A stretch of 64,000 bases of DNA, from assembly GCF_902859585.1 (NCBI RefSeq), contig NZ_CADIJM010000007.1, positions 124,001-188,000 of the forward strand, written 5' to 3'. A program made the position numbers and the translations under genes. Numbering within the stretch: position 1 is the first letter of the stretch; the number at the start of each line of letters is the position of its first letter. The notes under the pieces are model-generated. The model worked only from the letters and a program-made list of their open reading frames with translations, made no database searches and was not told where the DNA came from. Below, one piece after another: positions 17,252 through 25,484 of the stretch. The DNA comes from Achromobacter animicus. GTDB lineage: Bacteria; Pseudomonadota; Gammaproteobacteria; Burkholderiales; Burkholderiaceae_B.

Positions 17252-17476
17252 ATGCAAGTGGATATCCAGAAGTTGGGAGCAGACGCCGCGCGCCAAGGGT
17301 TGACCCTTTTGGATTGCCCCTACCTTCGCTCCGCAGCCATGCCTGCGCAGACCGGCGAATCAGTCCATGAATGGCGCAGCCGCGTCGAGATGTGGAAAGC
17401 CGGCTGGAAAGACGGCGTCAGATCTCGCGTCGTCGGCCGCGCGCCGTCATCCCCCTTCACGATCACCCGCAGGTAG
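17252..17476 (+). CDS. Rmf/CrpP-like small protein
   Basis: A 74-residue protein. The core matches the ribosome-modulation-factor/CrpP group: GADAARQGLTLLDCPY, a spacer, then WRSRVEMWKAGWKDG, the DCPY...W..GW pattern. Rmf hibernates ribosomes in stationary phase; CrpP was reported as a ciprofloxacin-modifying protein in Pseudomonas, a function that is debated. Which applies here is unknown. The C-terminal tail (SRVVGRAPSSPFTITRR) is extra. GGAG sits 8-9 nt before the ATG. It follows the small-RNA terminator, so it has its own promoter. Confidence 0.65.
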   Translation: MQVDIQKLGADAARQGLTLLDCPYLRSAAMPAQTGESVHEWRSRVEMWKAGWKDGVRSRVVGRAPSSPFTITRR

Positions 17477-17503
17477 TCACTGCCTGCGGTGCGTATCCCG
17501 CCA

Positions 17504-17528
17504 GGGCCCTGGGCATCGTCCAGGGCCC
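17504..17528 (+). terminator. Hairpin behind the Rmf/CrpP-like gene
   Basis: A perfect 9-bp stem GGGCCCTGG / CCAGGGCCC with a 7-nt loop lies 28 nt behind the stop codon. It is not followed by a T-run, so it may act as an RNA-stabilising hairpin or weak terminator. Confidence 0.4.
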
Positions 17529-17692
17529 GATTCATTTGGAGAACCGGCGGGCATTTGGCGGCGCGTTTTCACGAACAAATTCGCTTGCGGGCCTTGGTCG
17601 GGAATTCTTGCACTTTGTTGCACCCGCGCGGAGGCAGTTTTTGGAAAATCCCCGGCAGGAAATTTTCCGAACACCACGCTCTGGAGCGCACG

Positions 17693-17944
17693 ATGAATAC
17701 TGAAAAGGGTATTTGCGTAGATGGATTCAAAGTCCACTGCGATGTCATTGAGTTGCCGAGCGGCAAGTATCGGCTCGACGTCACGACCCGGCGTGACGGC
17801 GAACACGACGGGAAGGCCGTCTGGCCCATCCCGAGCGGCAAGCTTTTCTCGGCGCAGCACGAGGCCGAGCGTCACGCCAAATGGATCCTCAAGGGCATCC
17901 GGCGCGTCGACGCCAGCGGCGTCCCGCAGTTCTGCCTGACCTGA
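17693..17944 (+). CDS. Small protein, function unknown
   Basis: An 83-residue soluble protein (MNTEKGICVDGFKVHCDVIELPSG...) with alternating strand-like segments and a helical end (AQHEAERHAKWILKGIRRVD). GGAG precedes the ATG at 17693. An intrinsic terminator follows 40 nt after the stop, supporting a real transcript. I recognise no family. Confidence 0.65.
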   Translation: MNTEKGICVDGFKVHCDVIELPSGKYRLDVTTRRDGEHDGKAVWPIPSGKLFSAQHEAERHAKWILKGIRRVDASGVPQFCLT

Positions 17945-17984
17945 TCTTTGCAAGACCCGGCGCATTGCGCGCTTAAGTCTTCTG

Positions 17985-18008
17985 GAGCGCCCTCGGGCGC
18001 TCTTTTTT
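17985..18008 (+). terminator. Rho-independent terminator
   Basis: The stem GAGCGCC / GGCGCTC with a 4-nt loop is followed by TTTTTT, closing the small gene at 17693-17944. Confidence 0.8.
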
Positions 18009-18163
18009 CGTTGACCCCGCCCCCGCCGCGGGTCCGGGCACGCGCATTGCTCTGGCGTCACGGTCCTGTAGTGTCAATGCGCTATCGCACCACCGCAGAA
18101 CCACAGCACGACATGGCCGGCAGCCCAGCAACGAGGCGCCGGCCCTTCAAACCGAGGAGCATC

Positions 18164-18265
18164 ATGAAACGGCCACGCCACCGCACGCAAAAGGATTCAG
18201 CGCTTACGGCATACGCATGGCCATCTTGGCCGCTGACGTCGCGACGCTTTCCGGGATCGCGTTAA
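18164..18265 (+). CDS. Possible 33-residue leader peptide of the ZIP transporter
   Basis: An ATG at 18164 is preceded by GAGGAG at good spacing and opens a basic 33-codon frame (MKRPRHRTQKDSALTAYAW...). It ends in TAA directly abutting the GTG start of the ZIP gene in the same frame. It could be a translationally coupled leader, or the real N-terminus of the transporter interrupted by a nonsense codon. The remaining stretch 18009-18163 shows nothing. Confidence 0.4.
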   Translation: MKRPRHRTQKDSALTAYAWPSWPLTSRRFPGSR

Positions 18266-19177
18266 GTGCCCCGCCCCGCCGTGCAGGACGGCCAAACCCT
18301 GCCGGATCCGCGCGCGTCCACGCTGAAGGGCCTGCTTGGAACCTGTCTGCTCGCACTCAGCGCGTTCGGCGTCTTCGCGCTGTGGCGTTACCTGGACGCC
18401 TCGCATCCGGCGGTGGGTGCAGCGCTGCTGGGCGGCTTGCTTGCCGCTGGCGCCACCGCGCTGGGCGCGTTGCCGGTGGCCTTTTCGCAACGGGTGCCCG
18501 AACGGGTCCAGGACACGTTGCTGGGATTCGGCGCCGGCATCATGCTGGCCGCCTGCGCCTTTTCTCTCATCATTCCGGGCCTGGACGCCGCCCGCGAGCT
18601 CGGCAGAGGGCCATGGGGCGCCGGACTCTCCATCGCCGGCGCCATCCTGCTCGGCGCGTCGGCGCTGCTGATTCTGGACCGCGTCCTGCCGCACGAGCAC
18701 TTCATCAAGGGCAAGGAAGGCAAGCCTGCCCGCAACCTGCGGCGAACGTGGCTGTTCGTGTTTGCGATCACGCTGCACAACTTTCCCGAAGGCCTGGCGA
18801 TCGGCGTCGGTTATGCCGGAGCAGACCCCGTGCAGGCCGGCTCGCTGGCCTTGGGGATCTCGATTCAGGACGTGCCCGAAGGCCTGGTGGTGGCCATCGC
18901 GCTGCTGGCCGCCGGGTATCGGCGCGCGTTCGCGGTGGGATTCGGCATGGCCTCCGGCCTGGTGGAACCGCTGGGCGCAGTGCTGGGTGCAACCATCGTC
19001 GGCTGGTCGGCGTCGTTGCTGCCGTGGGGGTTGGGCTTTGCCGCGGGCGCCATGCTGTTCGTCATCAGCCACGAAATCATCCCCGAGACCCATCGGAAAG
19101 GTCACGAAGTCCCCGCCACCTGCGGTCTGATGCTGGGATTTGTGTTGATGATGGTGCTGGACACGGCCCTGCAGTGA
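18266..19177 (+). CDS. ZIP-family divalent metal transporter
   Basis: A 303-residue inner-membrane protein with about eight hydrophobic segments. The metal-binding signatures of helices IV and V are present, HNFPEGLAIG and QDVPEGLVV, and a further HE pair occurs near the end (ISHEIIPE). ZIP proteins move zinc, iron or manganese into the cytoplasm. The second signature has Gln-Asp instead of the common His-Glu/Gln-Glu start, as in the GufA-type subgroup. A cytoplasmic loop (HEHFIKGKEGK) separates helices III and IV. GTG is the first possible start after an in-frame TAA and has no ribosome site of its own, which favours coupling to the leader frame upstream. Confidence 0.88.
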   Translation: MPRPAVQDGQTLPDPRASTLKGLLGTCLLALSAFGVFALWRYLDASHPAVGAALLGGLLAAGATALGALPVAFSQRVPERVQDTLLGFGAGIMLAACAFSLIIPGLDAARELGRGPWGAGLSIAGAILLGASALLILDRVLPHEHFIKGKEGKPARNLRRTWLFVFAITLHNFPEGLAIGVGYAGADPVQAGSLALGISIQDVPEGLVVAIALLAAGYRRAFAVGFGMASGLVEPLGAVLGATIVGWSASLLPWGLGFAAGAMLFVISHEIIPETHRKGHEVPATCGLMLGFVLMMVLDTALQ

Positions 19178-19371
19178 CGTCAGGGCAGCGATACGGCTTA
19201 ACCGGTATACACGCGTCATTCCGCCCTTTGGTGCAATGTGCGTTGACGACGCTCATCCGTTTTCAGTAATTTAGGCCGGTGAGCCTCGCGCTCACGTTTT
19301 TTGTATAGGCCGTTTTTGTCCGTTTCTCAGTAAGCCGTTTCGTCTGCAAGCCAACCCCCAGGAGCTCGAAT

Positions 19372-19671
19372 ATGAAGAAGCACCTACTGATGATTGGTCT
19401 TATTGGCTCAATGACCTTCGCGGTCACCGGCCAGGCAGCTGATGCGAAAAAGCCTCTTGCGCTATGGCAATGCCAGGATTTCCTAGGCGTCCAAGAGACC
19501 TATCGCCCCGTCGTCGTCAGCTATGCAGAAGCGCTTAACAACAAGGGCAAGCCCGAAGAGGCCGTGCTTGACGTCGAGGGCATCAGCACCCGCACGCCGA
19601 TGCTCGTCAAGCAGTGCAACGAAAACCCCAAACAGATGCTGCGCGACGCCCTGGCGGGTCTGAAGAAATAA
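19372..19671 (+). CDS. hdeA: HdeA-type periplasmic acid-stress chaperone
   Basis: A 99-residue precursor with a signal peptide (MKKHLLMIGLIGSMTFAVTG, cleaved near QAADA). The mature part matches HdeA closely in order: WQCQDFLGV, then YAEALNNKGKPEEAVLDVEGI, then LVKQCNEN, with the two cysteines that form the single disulfide. HdeA dimers dissociate at low pH and bind unfolding periplasmic proteins. Assignment rests on motif order and length. AGGAG precedes the ATG. It lies in a stress-gene island, which fits the role. Confidence 0.88.
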   Translation: MKKHLLMIGLIGSMTFAVTGQAADAKKPLALWQCQDFLGVQETYRPVVVSYAEALNNKGKPEEAVLDVEGISTRTPMLVKQCNENPKQMLRDALAGLKK

Positions 19672-19682
19672 TTGTTCGCGCT

Positions 19683-19706
19683 CCCCTGGAGCCTGCGCTC
19701 CGGGGG
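19683..19706 (+). terminator. Terminator-like hairpin behind hdeA
   Basis: A 10-bp stem (one G-T pair) from CCCCTGGAGC and GCTCCGGGGG with loop CTGC starts 12 nt after the stop codon, but is followed only by ATTT. Confidence 0.45.
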
Positions 19707-19935
19707 ATTTGGCTGAATCCCCCGTTCCCTCACGCTTTTCCCCCGCGCTGCCCATCGGCGGTGTCGCGGTCCCCCTCGCGATGCAGACGGTCCAGAACCG
19801 ACTAGCGCATGCAGCATGCGTAGCATCGTCCCCATCAACGCGCCCCAAGGTGACGAAGCGGCCGAGCCGGTACTGGCGTCGGCGCGCGGATAGGCACGCG
19901 GCTTGCAGCCGGAATGCGTTTTCAAGGAGAACACC

Positions 19936-20244
19936 ATGAACGCCATCCATCCCGGCGGCCGCGATACGGCCGCAGACGCCCACGATCCGGCGCGTGCCGC
20001 CACGACCGCAGACGGCAATCCCGCCCCCGACCCGTCGACCGAAGACCAGGTCGATATCGCGGATCGTGTGCAGAAGGATCTCGCCAAGGCCAACGACCGG
20101 GAGCGCGCCCGGCAAGATGCGTCAGTGGAGCAACAGGCCATTGATGGCAATTCCGCGCCGCAGCCGGACGTGGAAGGCGGCATGTTCAAGCCGGCCGACG
20201 ACACGCCGGCCGTGCTGCCGGAGAAGTCCGGGCCGAAGGAGTAA
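19936..20244 (+). CDS. Hydrophilic disordered-looking protein, function unknown
   Basis: A 102-residue acidic protein (MNAIHPGGRDTAADAHDPARAA...) rich in Ala, Asp, Pro and Arg. It has a short helical centre (QVDIADRVQKDLAKANDRERARQ) and no membrane segment. AAGGAGA precedes the ATG. I recognise no family. It is convergent with the antiporter gene. Confidence 0.6.
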   Translation: MNAIHPGGRDTAADAHDPARAATTADGNPAPDPSTEDQVDIADRVQKDLAKANDRERARQDASVEQQAIDGNSAPQPDVEGGMFKPADDTPAVLPEKSGPKE

Positions 20245-20255
20245 ACCTTCCGTCG

Positions 20256-21341
20256 CTATAGCCCCAGGGTCAGCAGCATCAGGAACGCGCCAAACAGCAC
20301 AAAGTGCGTCAGGCCTTCGATAGCGTTGGTCTGGCCGTCATTCAGGTTGATGGCCGCCACGATCAACGTGACCAGCATCATCAGCGTCTGCAGCGGCGTC
20401 ATCGCCATGTCGATCCGCTGGCCGGTGAAGAGGGCCATGGCCTCCATCGCCGGAACGGTCAGGATCACGGTCGACAGCGACGCGCCGAGCGCGATGTTGA
20501 CCACCGACTGCATGCGATTGGCAAGCGCCGCCCGGAAGGCCGTCAACATCTCGGGCGCGGCCGAGATGCCCGCCACCACCAGGGCGATCAGCCCGACCGG
20601 CACATCCATCCCTTCCAGACTGCGGTTCAGCGCATGCGACATCAGCTCGGCCAGCGCGCCCACCGCCACGATGCCGACCGCCATCACGGCGGCCGACTGG
20701 CGCCAGGCGGGACCGCCGCCGGGCGGCACGGGCGTGCGCGTCTTTTTTTCGGGATAGCTGTAGCTGAAGAAATAGCTGTGAGGCCCGGTCTGCATGCGCA
20801 CAAACACGCCGTACATCAGCAGCATCGACACCACGGTGAAGGCGCTATAGGCGCGCCAACTGGGCTGCGGCACGAACTCGGGAATGATCATCGACACCGT
20901 AACGGCGGTCAGGATCATCACGCTGTACGTGCGCGCCGAATCGTCGTTGTATGCCTGCTCGCCGTGCTTGAACCCGCCGATCAGGGCGGCCACGCCAAGA
21001 ATGCCGTTGATATCCAGCATGACCGCCGAATAGATGCTGTCGCGAACCAGCGTCGGCGAGCCCGCCTTGGACGACACGATCACCAGCACGATCACTTCCA
21101 CCAACACCGCTGACAGCGTCAGGATCATGCTGCCGTACGGGTCGCCGAGCTTCTGCGCGATGCGTTCGGCATGGCGCGCAACGCTCAGGGAGGCGGCAAG
21201 GATCGCCGCGATCAGCACGGCCGTTTCCGCCAGGCTTGCGGCTTGGCCTAGACCCTCAAGTTGCGGGTTGATCATGAACCCCGCGATCGCAAGCACGCAG
21301 GCGAGCAGCAGGAACTTTTCGGAATGCAGTAGGGATTTCAT
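20256..21341 (-). CDS. ChaA-type calcium/cation:proton antiporter
   Basis: A 361-residue integral membrane protein of the CaCA superfamily with about 11 helices. The two alpha-repeats are visible: LGDPYGSMILTLSAVLVEV and VAGISAAPEMLTAFRAALA, each with the acidic residue that binds cation. The central loop (YSYPEKKTRTPVPPGG) separates the halves. ChaA exports Ca2+, Na+ or K+ in exchange for protons, mainly at alkaline pH or high salt. The gene stands alone between two converging or diverging neighbours. Confidence 0.88.
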   Translation of the reverse strand: MKSLLHSEKFLLLACVLAIAGFMINPQLEGLGQAASLAETAVLIAAILAASLSVARHAERIAQKLGDPYGSMILTLSAVLVEVIVLVIVSSKAGSPTLVRDSIYSAVMLDINGILGVAALIGGFKHGEQAYNDDSARTYSVMILTAVTVSMIIPEFVPQPSWRAYSAFTVVSMLLMYGVFVRMQTGPHSYFFSYSYPEKKTRTPVPPGGGPAWRQSAAVMAVGIVAVGALAELMSHALNRSLEGMDVPVGLIALVVAGISAAPEMLTAFRAALANRMQSVVNIALGASLSTVILTVPAMEAMALFTGQRIDMAMTPLQTLMMLVTLIVAAINLNDGQTNAIEGLTHFVLFGAFLMLLTLGL

Positions 21342-21440
21342 CGCAACGTAGCGGGCCGAAACATCGAGAGCCTAGCACGCACCGTTCCAGCCGAGGCGCG
21401 CGGAATCGGGCATGCGGCTTGCTGTCCATGGGGTCCGTGC

Positions 21441-21929
21441 ATGTATGGATGGAGCGCCATGCCGAAAAGGAACGCAGCAATGCGGCAAACGAGATCCAGG
21501 CCGCAACCACGACCCCGGAAGACCGGCAAACCCAATCCGGTTTCCCATTTTTTTGACCGCTTCGCGTCGCTTGTGACCAAGTGGGCGGGCTCACCCGTCG
21601 CCTTTGGCATCGCGCTGATCGCGGTGGTGTTATGGGCGATCTCGGGCCCCGCGTTTGGCTTCTCCGAGACCTGGCAACTGGTCATCAACACTGGCACCAC
21701 GATCATCACCTTCCTGATGGTTTTCCTGATTCAGCAAAGCCAGAACAAGGACAGCGAGGCGCTGCATCTGAAACTGGACGAGCTGCTGATTGCGGTCAAG
21801 GGGGCCGACGAGCAACTGGTCGACGCCGAGCGTCTGGATGAAGACAAGCTGCTTGCCTTGGCGTCCGCATTGACGGCCCGCGCCCGCAAGCAGCATCGTC
21901 AACGGGCACGCGGCCGCCGCCGCGATTGA
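21441..21929 (+). CDS. Low-affinity iron permease-family protein
   Basis: A protein of up to 162 residues. After a basic N-terminus come two membrane helices (VAFGIALIAVVLWAISG and LVINTGTTIITFLMVFLIQ) and then QQSQNKDSEALHLKLDELL, the signature of the low-affinity iron permease family. Bacterial members are about 130-170 residues with unproven transport activity. A second ATG at 21459 with GGAG just ahead is an equally good start. It is divergent from chaA. Confidence 0.82.
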   Translation: MYGWSAMPKRNAAMRQTRSRPQPRPRKTGKPNPVSHFFDRFASLVTKWAGSPVAFGIALIAVVLWAISGPAFGFSETWQLVINTGTTIITFLMVFLIQQSQNKDSEALHLKLDELLIAVKGADEQLVDAERLDEDKLLALASALTARARKQHRQRARGRRRD

Positions 21930-21978
21930 CCCATTACCGGGCCGTCGGGCGCGCACTTTCGCACGCGTCGTGCTGCTT

Positions 21979-22566
21979 TCACGCCTGCACAGCCATTTGC
22001 CGGATCGCGGCCTGGGTGATCGCGGCAAACGCCTTCGGATCGTTGAACGCACGCGCGGTCAGCATGGCGCCATGCACGGTGGACATGAAGGCCTGCGCCT
22101 CGACCTGCGCGCTATCGCGCAATTGAAACTGCCCTGCCTTCGCTCCGGCTTCAAGCACCGAGGCGAGCCAAGCGGTCAAATCCTTGAAATAAGCCCGCAC
22201 CTCGGCCGCGACTTCCTGGGGAATCATCGGCGACTCCGCCGCCAGCATCGCGCAGATGCACATCGACGCGCTGCCTTCGCGGATGCACTTGGCCCAGTAG
22301 TCCGTGTAGGCGGTCAGGCGTTCCACCGGATCTGCCACGTGCTGATCCAGCGCCGCCAGACCCGCGAGCGCTTCTTCGCGATGGCGGACGACGACGGTCA
22401 GGACGAGTTCGGCCTTCGTCGGGAAGTGATGATGGATGCTGGGTTTGCCGATTCGCACGCGTTCGGACACATCGGCATAGCTGAACCCGTGATAGCCGCC
22501 TTCGGCGAGCAGCAGTTTGGTGTGCGCGACGATCTCGGCGGCGCGGGCAGAAAGTTCCAGGCTCAT
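21979..22566 (-). CDS. TetR-family transcriptional regulator
   Basis: A 195-residue regulator. The N-terminal helix-turn-helix is clear (YADVSERVRIGKPSIHHHFPTKAELV), followed by a helical ligand-binding domain resembling the AcuR/QacR-like C-terminal type (ADPVERLTAYTDYWAKCIREG). The target is unknown; no obvious transporter is divergent from it. It may act on its own promoter or at a distance. Confidence 0.9.
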   Translation of the reverse strand: MSLELSARAAEIVAHTKLLLAEGGYHGFSYADVSERVRIGKPSIHHHFPTKAELVLTVVVRHREEALAGLAALDQHVADPVERLTAYTDYWAKCIREGSASMCICAMLAAESPMIPQEVAAEVRAYFKDLTAWLASVLEAGAKAGQFQLRDSAQVEAQAFMSTVHGAMLTARAFNDPKAFAAITQAAIRQMAVQA

Positions 22567-22677
22567 GGCCAGAATGACTCCGATTGGCGGGGGGCAAGTC
22601 GATGCGAATGCGCGCCAATCTACTAGTTGGTCGGTTGCGTGTCAAGACGGCCACCGCGCCGCCTTGTCCGTGTCCAA

Positions 22678-23268
22678 CTATGGAATCGCCGACACGTCCC
22701 GGCCGGTAGGCGCCTCGAGATTGCCCGAAGGATGCGCCGGCCGCGACAACTGCGCCGGACTCGACCGGGCCGAAGGCATCGGCGGACGTCCCGTACGTGA
22801 CACACTCGCCGGATCCGCAGGCCGCAACGCGCGAGAGGCTTGCGTGGCCTGCAACGCCCGCGCTGTCCGCAGCCGCCTCACCTGGTCGTCCAGCTGCGCA
22901 CGCAAGCGCTCGATCTCCGCGTCATCGGCCGAGCGCAACGCGGCAGCGCGCACTTCCTCAATCATCTTTTCCAGCCGCGTCATGTCCGGATCAGGCAATG
23001 GATTGCTGACGCGCCGCACCTGCATGCGGCCCATCAACTCGTTAACGCGGTCGCGCAGCGCCACGGCAGCCATCGCGCGCAGGGGCTGCCGTATAAACTT
23101 TGGCCATCCGAGCGAAGCTCCCGCGGCCAGTGCCGCCGTCCGCGCCCACGCCCCGCCGACCTTGCTGCGGGGCGCGCTGCGCGCCATGGGAACGGAGAGC
23201 GCCTGGCGGTCACGTTCCATCTTGGCCAGAAGGGCCGCCTTGTCAGCTAGCGTGGTCATCTTGGGCAT
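22678..23268 (-). CDS. Helical protein encoded with a YqjE-like gene, function unknown
   Basis: A 196-residue protein. It has a short hydrophobic patch (WARTAALAAGASLGW), a charged coiled-coil-like middle (DMTRLEKMIEEVRAAALRSADDAEIERLRAQLDDQVRRLR) and a Pro/Ser-rich tail. It overlaps the upstream YqjE-like gene by 26 nt, so the two are co-translated. Such pairs (YqjE with a small partner) occur in stress-induced yqj operons, but I do not recognise this partner. Confidence 0.65.
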   Translation of the reverse strand: MPKMTTLADKAALLAKMERDRQALSVPMARSAPRSKVGGAWARTAALAAGASLGWPKFIRQPLRAMAAVALRDRVNELMGRMQVRRVSNPLPDPDMTRLEKMIEEVRAAALRSADDAEIERLRAQLDDQVRRLRTARALQATQASRALRPADPASVSRTGRPPMPSARSSPAQLSRPAHPSGNLEAPTGRDVSAIP

Positions 23269-23635
23269 AGTGGCTCCGTGCAGCAGCGGTATCGAGGCGC
23301 ACCTGGTGGCTCAGCTCCGCAAAGGGCGATCCCTTCGGTGCGCTACGTGTCGAAATGGCGAGCGAAATGAGCGTGATGAGCAACCACGCGCCGGCAACGA
23401 GCCACGCGGCAAGTTTGCGATGCTCCGTGTCCCAGAAGCTCACGATGGCGGCCACCGACACGAACCCCAACGTGCCCAGCCCGCAGAAAACCAGGGCCAC
23501 GCTGCTGATCACCGTGGCGACGAGCGCGGCCCGGTACAGGGACAGTTCGATGCCTACCAGCTCAACATAGTCCCCCGAGCGTTCGGCAGCAAAAGCCGCG
23601 ATGCGGCGCAATCTGCGCAAGCGTTCTGAAATCAT
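23243..23635 (-). CDS. YqjE-like phage-holin-superfamily membrane protein
   Basis: A 130-residue protein with two paired membrane hairpins (LVATVISSVALVFCGLGTLGFVSVAAIVSF; LAAWLVAGAWLLITLISLAIS) after a basic N-terminus. This pattern fits the YqjE/holin-X superfamily of inner-membrane proteins. Despite the superfamily name these are host proteins and not lysis genes. AAGGAGACGCC before the ATG fixes the start. Confidence 0.75.
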   Translation of the reverse strand: MISERLRRLRRIAAFAAERSGDYVELVGIELSLYRAALVATVISSVALVFCGLGTLGFVSVAAIVSFWDTEHRKLAAWLVAGAWLLITLISLAISTRSAPKGSPFAELSHQVRLDTAAARSHYAQDDHAS

Positions 23636-23795
23636 GGCGTCTCCTTGGGGCGATGACGGGCGATGTCAGCAAATCTCATACCCGTTCGCACCGCGAGACG
23701 CCACAACGCGGCTGTTAACGCCAATGCGCCGGCCAGAGCTGCACGTGGAGTCTGAGCGATTGGCCGGCGACGCGATCCTGCTGGAAGGTGTCGCC

Positions 23796-25484
23796 CTATC
23801 CTCGCCCGGCAGCGCGTCTGCCAGTCAGGCGCAGCAGCAACCCCGCCAGTTGCTCCAGCCGATAAGGCTTGGACAACAGCGGAATACCTTCTTGCCCCGC
23901 CCTTTTCACTTCCTCGCCCAGAAAGCCGGTCATCAACGCCACCGGAAGATCGGGCCTCTGGGCGCGCACTTCCCGCGCCAGTTGAATGCCGCTCTTGCCA
24001 CCGGGCATCATGGCATCCGTCAGCATCACATCAATAGCGGCGCCGTCATTCAACACGTCCAAGGCTTCGGCGGCACTGGCGGCGGGCGTCACGACATAAC
24101 CCAGCTCTTCCAGCATGCTGGCGGTCAGGGTCGCAACGTCCGCGTCGTCTTCCACCAGCAGCACGTTCAAGGCCGCCGGCCGCTCCTGGACCACGCCGGA
24201 CTCGCCCGATTTTCCCTGCGCAGCCAGCCGCCGTTTCGACCGCGGCAACAAGACCGAAACCGTGGTGCCGACGTCCATCTCGGTGGAGAGATCGATGGCG
24301 CCGCCCGATTGTTTGGCAAAGCCGTACGCCTGCGCCAGTCCCAGCCCCGATCCCTTGCCGACATCCTTGGTGGTGAAAAACGGTTCAAACACGCGTTCAG
24401 CCACCGCCGGGCTCATGCCGGTCCCCGTGTCCGACACCCGCAATGCAATGTGATCGACGGTCAATTCACCCTTCCCGGATGCGGTCATGTTCTCGGTCCG
24501 GATTTCGATCACACCGCCGTCCGGCATGGCGTCGCGCGCGTTGACCGCCAGATTCAGGATGACGAGTTCCAACTCGCCAGGGTCCACTTCGACCGGCCAG
24601 AGGTCGTCGGCCAGCGCCAACGCAATGACGATGTCGCCGCGCAGGCTGCGCTCGAGCATCTCGAGCATGTTTTGAACGACCGTGTTCAGGTTGAGAACCT
24701 CCGGACGCAACGCCTGGCGGCGCGCGAACGTCAGCAATTGGCGAGACAACGAGGCGCCGCGGTCCACCGCCTGCCGCATCGAGCCATACAAGCGGGTGCG
24801 CCGCGCTTCGTCGATGGGACGCTGCAGCATTTGCAGCCCGCCGGAAATGACCATCAGGAGGTTATTGAAGTCGTGCGCCACCCCACCGGTGAGCTGACCC
24901 AGCGCTTCGAGTTTCTGAGCCTGGCGCAGCGATTCCTCGATCCTGCTGCGCTCGCGCATCTGCTGCTGAAGCTCGGCGTTGGCCAGTTCCAGTTCGCGCG
25001 TCCGGCTTGCCACGACCGACTCAAGCGCCTGCGCGGCCTGCTTCTCAGCTTGCAGCAACGTGCGGATTTCATATTGCCGGGTCCGGGCGCGCGCCGCCGT
25101 TTGAACCGTGGTGGTCAATGCGAGGCTCTGAACCGGCCGTTCCAGGAGCGAGACATTGCCCAATAACTCGGTCATTTTCTCGCGCCAGCGCACGATGGGA
25201 CCGGTTTGCGTCTTGCCGGTCAACACGACGAACGGCAGCCCCGACCACGCCGGCTGCGCCTTCAACCACTCGGACACCAGTTCCAGGTTTTTGCCAAACA
25301 GACCTTCCTCGGTCAGGCAGACGGCCAGGGCGCCAGCGTCCGCCTGCGCCAGCACCTCCTCGATATTGCGACAGACGAACGTGTCGAAACCCGCGCGCTG
25401 CAGCAGCCGCGCGCCGGCTTCCCCGTCTCGGCCGATCGGTGCGTAGACGAGCACCCGCGATTCAGCGTCCTCAGGTCGATGCAT
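23796..25484 (-). CDS. Hybrid histidine kinase with pseudo-receiver and C-terminal receiver
   Basis: A 562-residue soluble protein. Residues about 10-125 look like a receiver (RVLVYAPIGRDGEAGARLLQRAGF ... LPFVVLTGK) but have no phosphorylatable Asp at the usual place. A coiled coil follows (about 140-190), then HisKA with His in GGVAHDFNN, an HATPase domain (NLAVNARDAMP; DTGTGMS; GSGLGLA) and a complete receiver (about 445-555) with Asp in MLTDAMMPG. There is no sensor domain or membrane segment, so input probably arrives through a partner. It starts 14 nt inside the end of the KaiC-like gene, suggesting the two act together. Confidence 0.92.
   Translation of the reverse strand: MHRPEDAESRVLVYAPIGRDGEAGARLLQRAGFDTFVCRNIEEVLAQADAGALAVCLTEEGLFGKNLELVSEWLKAQPAWSGLPFVVLTGKTQTGPIVRWREKMTELLGNVSLLERPVQSLALTTTVQTAARARTRQYEIRTLLQAEKQAAQALESVVASRTRELELANAELQQQMRERSRIEESLRQAQKLEALGQLTGGVAHDFNNLLMVISGGLQMLQRPIDEARRTRLYGSMRQAVDRGASLSRQLLTFARRQALRPEVLNLNTVVQNMLEMLERSLRGDIVIALALADDLWPVEVDPGELELVILNLAVNARDAMPDGGVIEIRTENMTASGKGELTVDHIALRVSDTGTGMSPAVAERVFEPFFTTKDVGKGSGLGLAQAYGFAKQSGGAIDLSTEMDVGTTVSVLLPRSKRRLAAQGKSGESGVVQERPAALNVLLVEDDADVATLTASMLEELGYVVTPAASAAEALDVLNDGAAIDVMLTDAMMPGGKSGIQLAREVRAQRPDLPVALMTGFLGEEVKRAGQEGIPLLSKPYRLEQLAGLLLRLTGRRAAGRG

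Noticed and set aside
23243-23635. Holin-superfamily protein taken as a prophage gene
   Set aside because: The YqjE-type arrangement with a host partner gene and no phage neighbours indicates a chromosomal stress gene.
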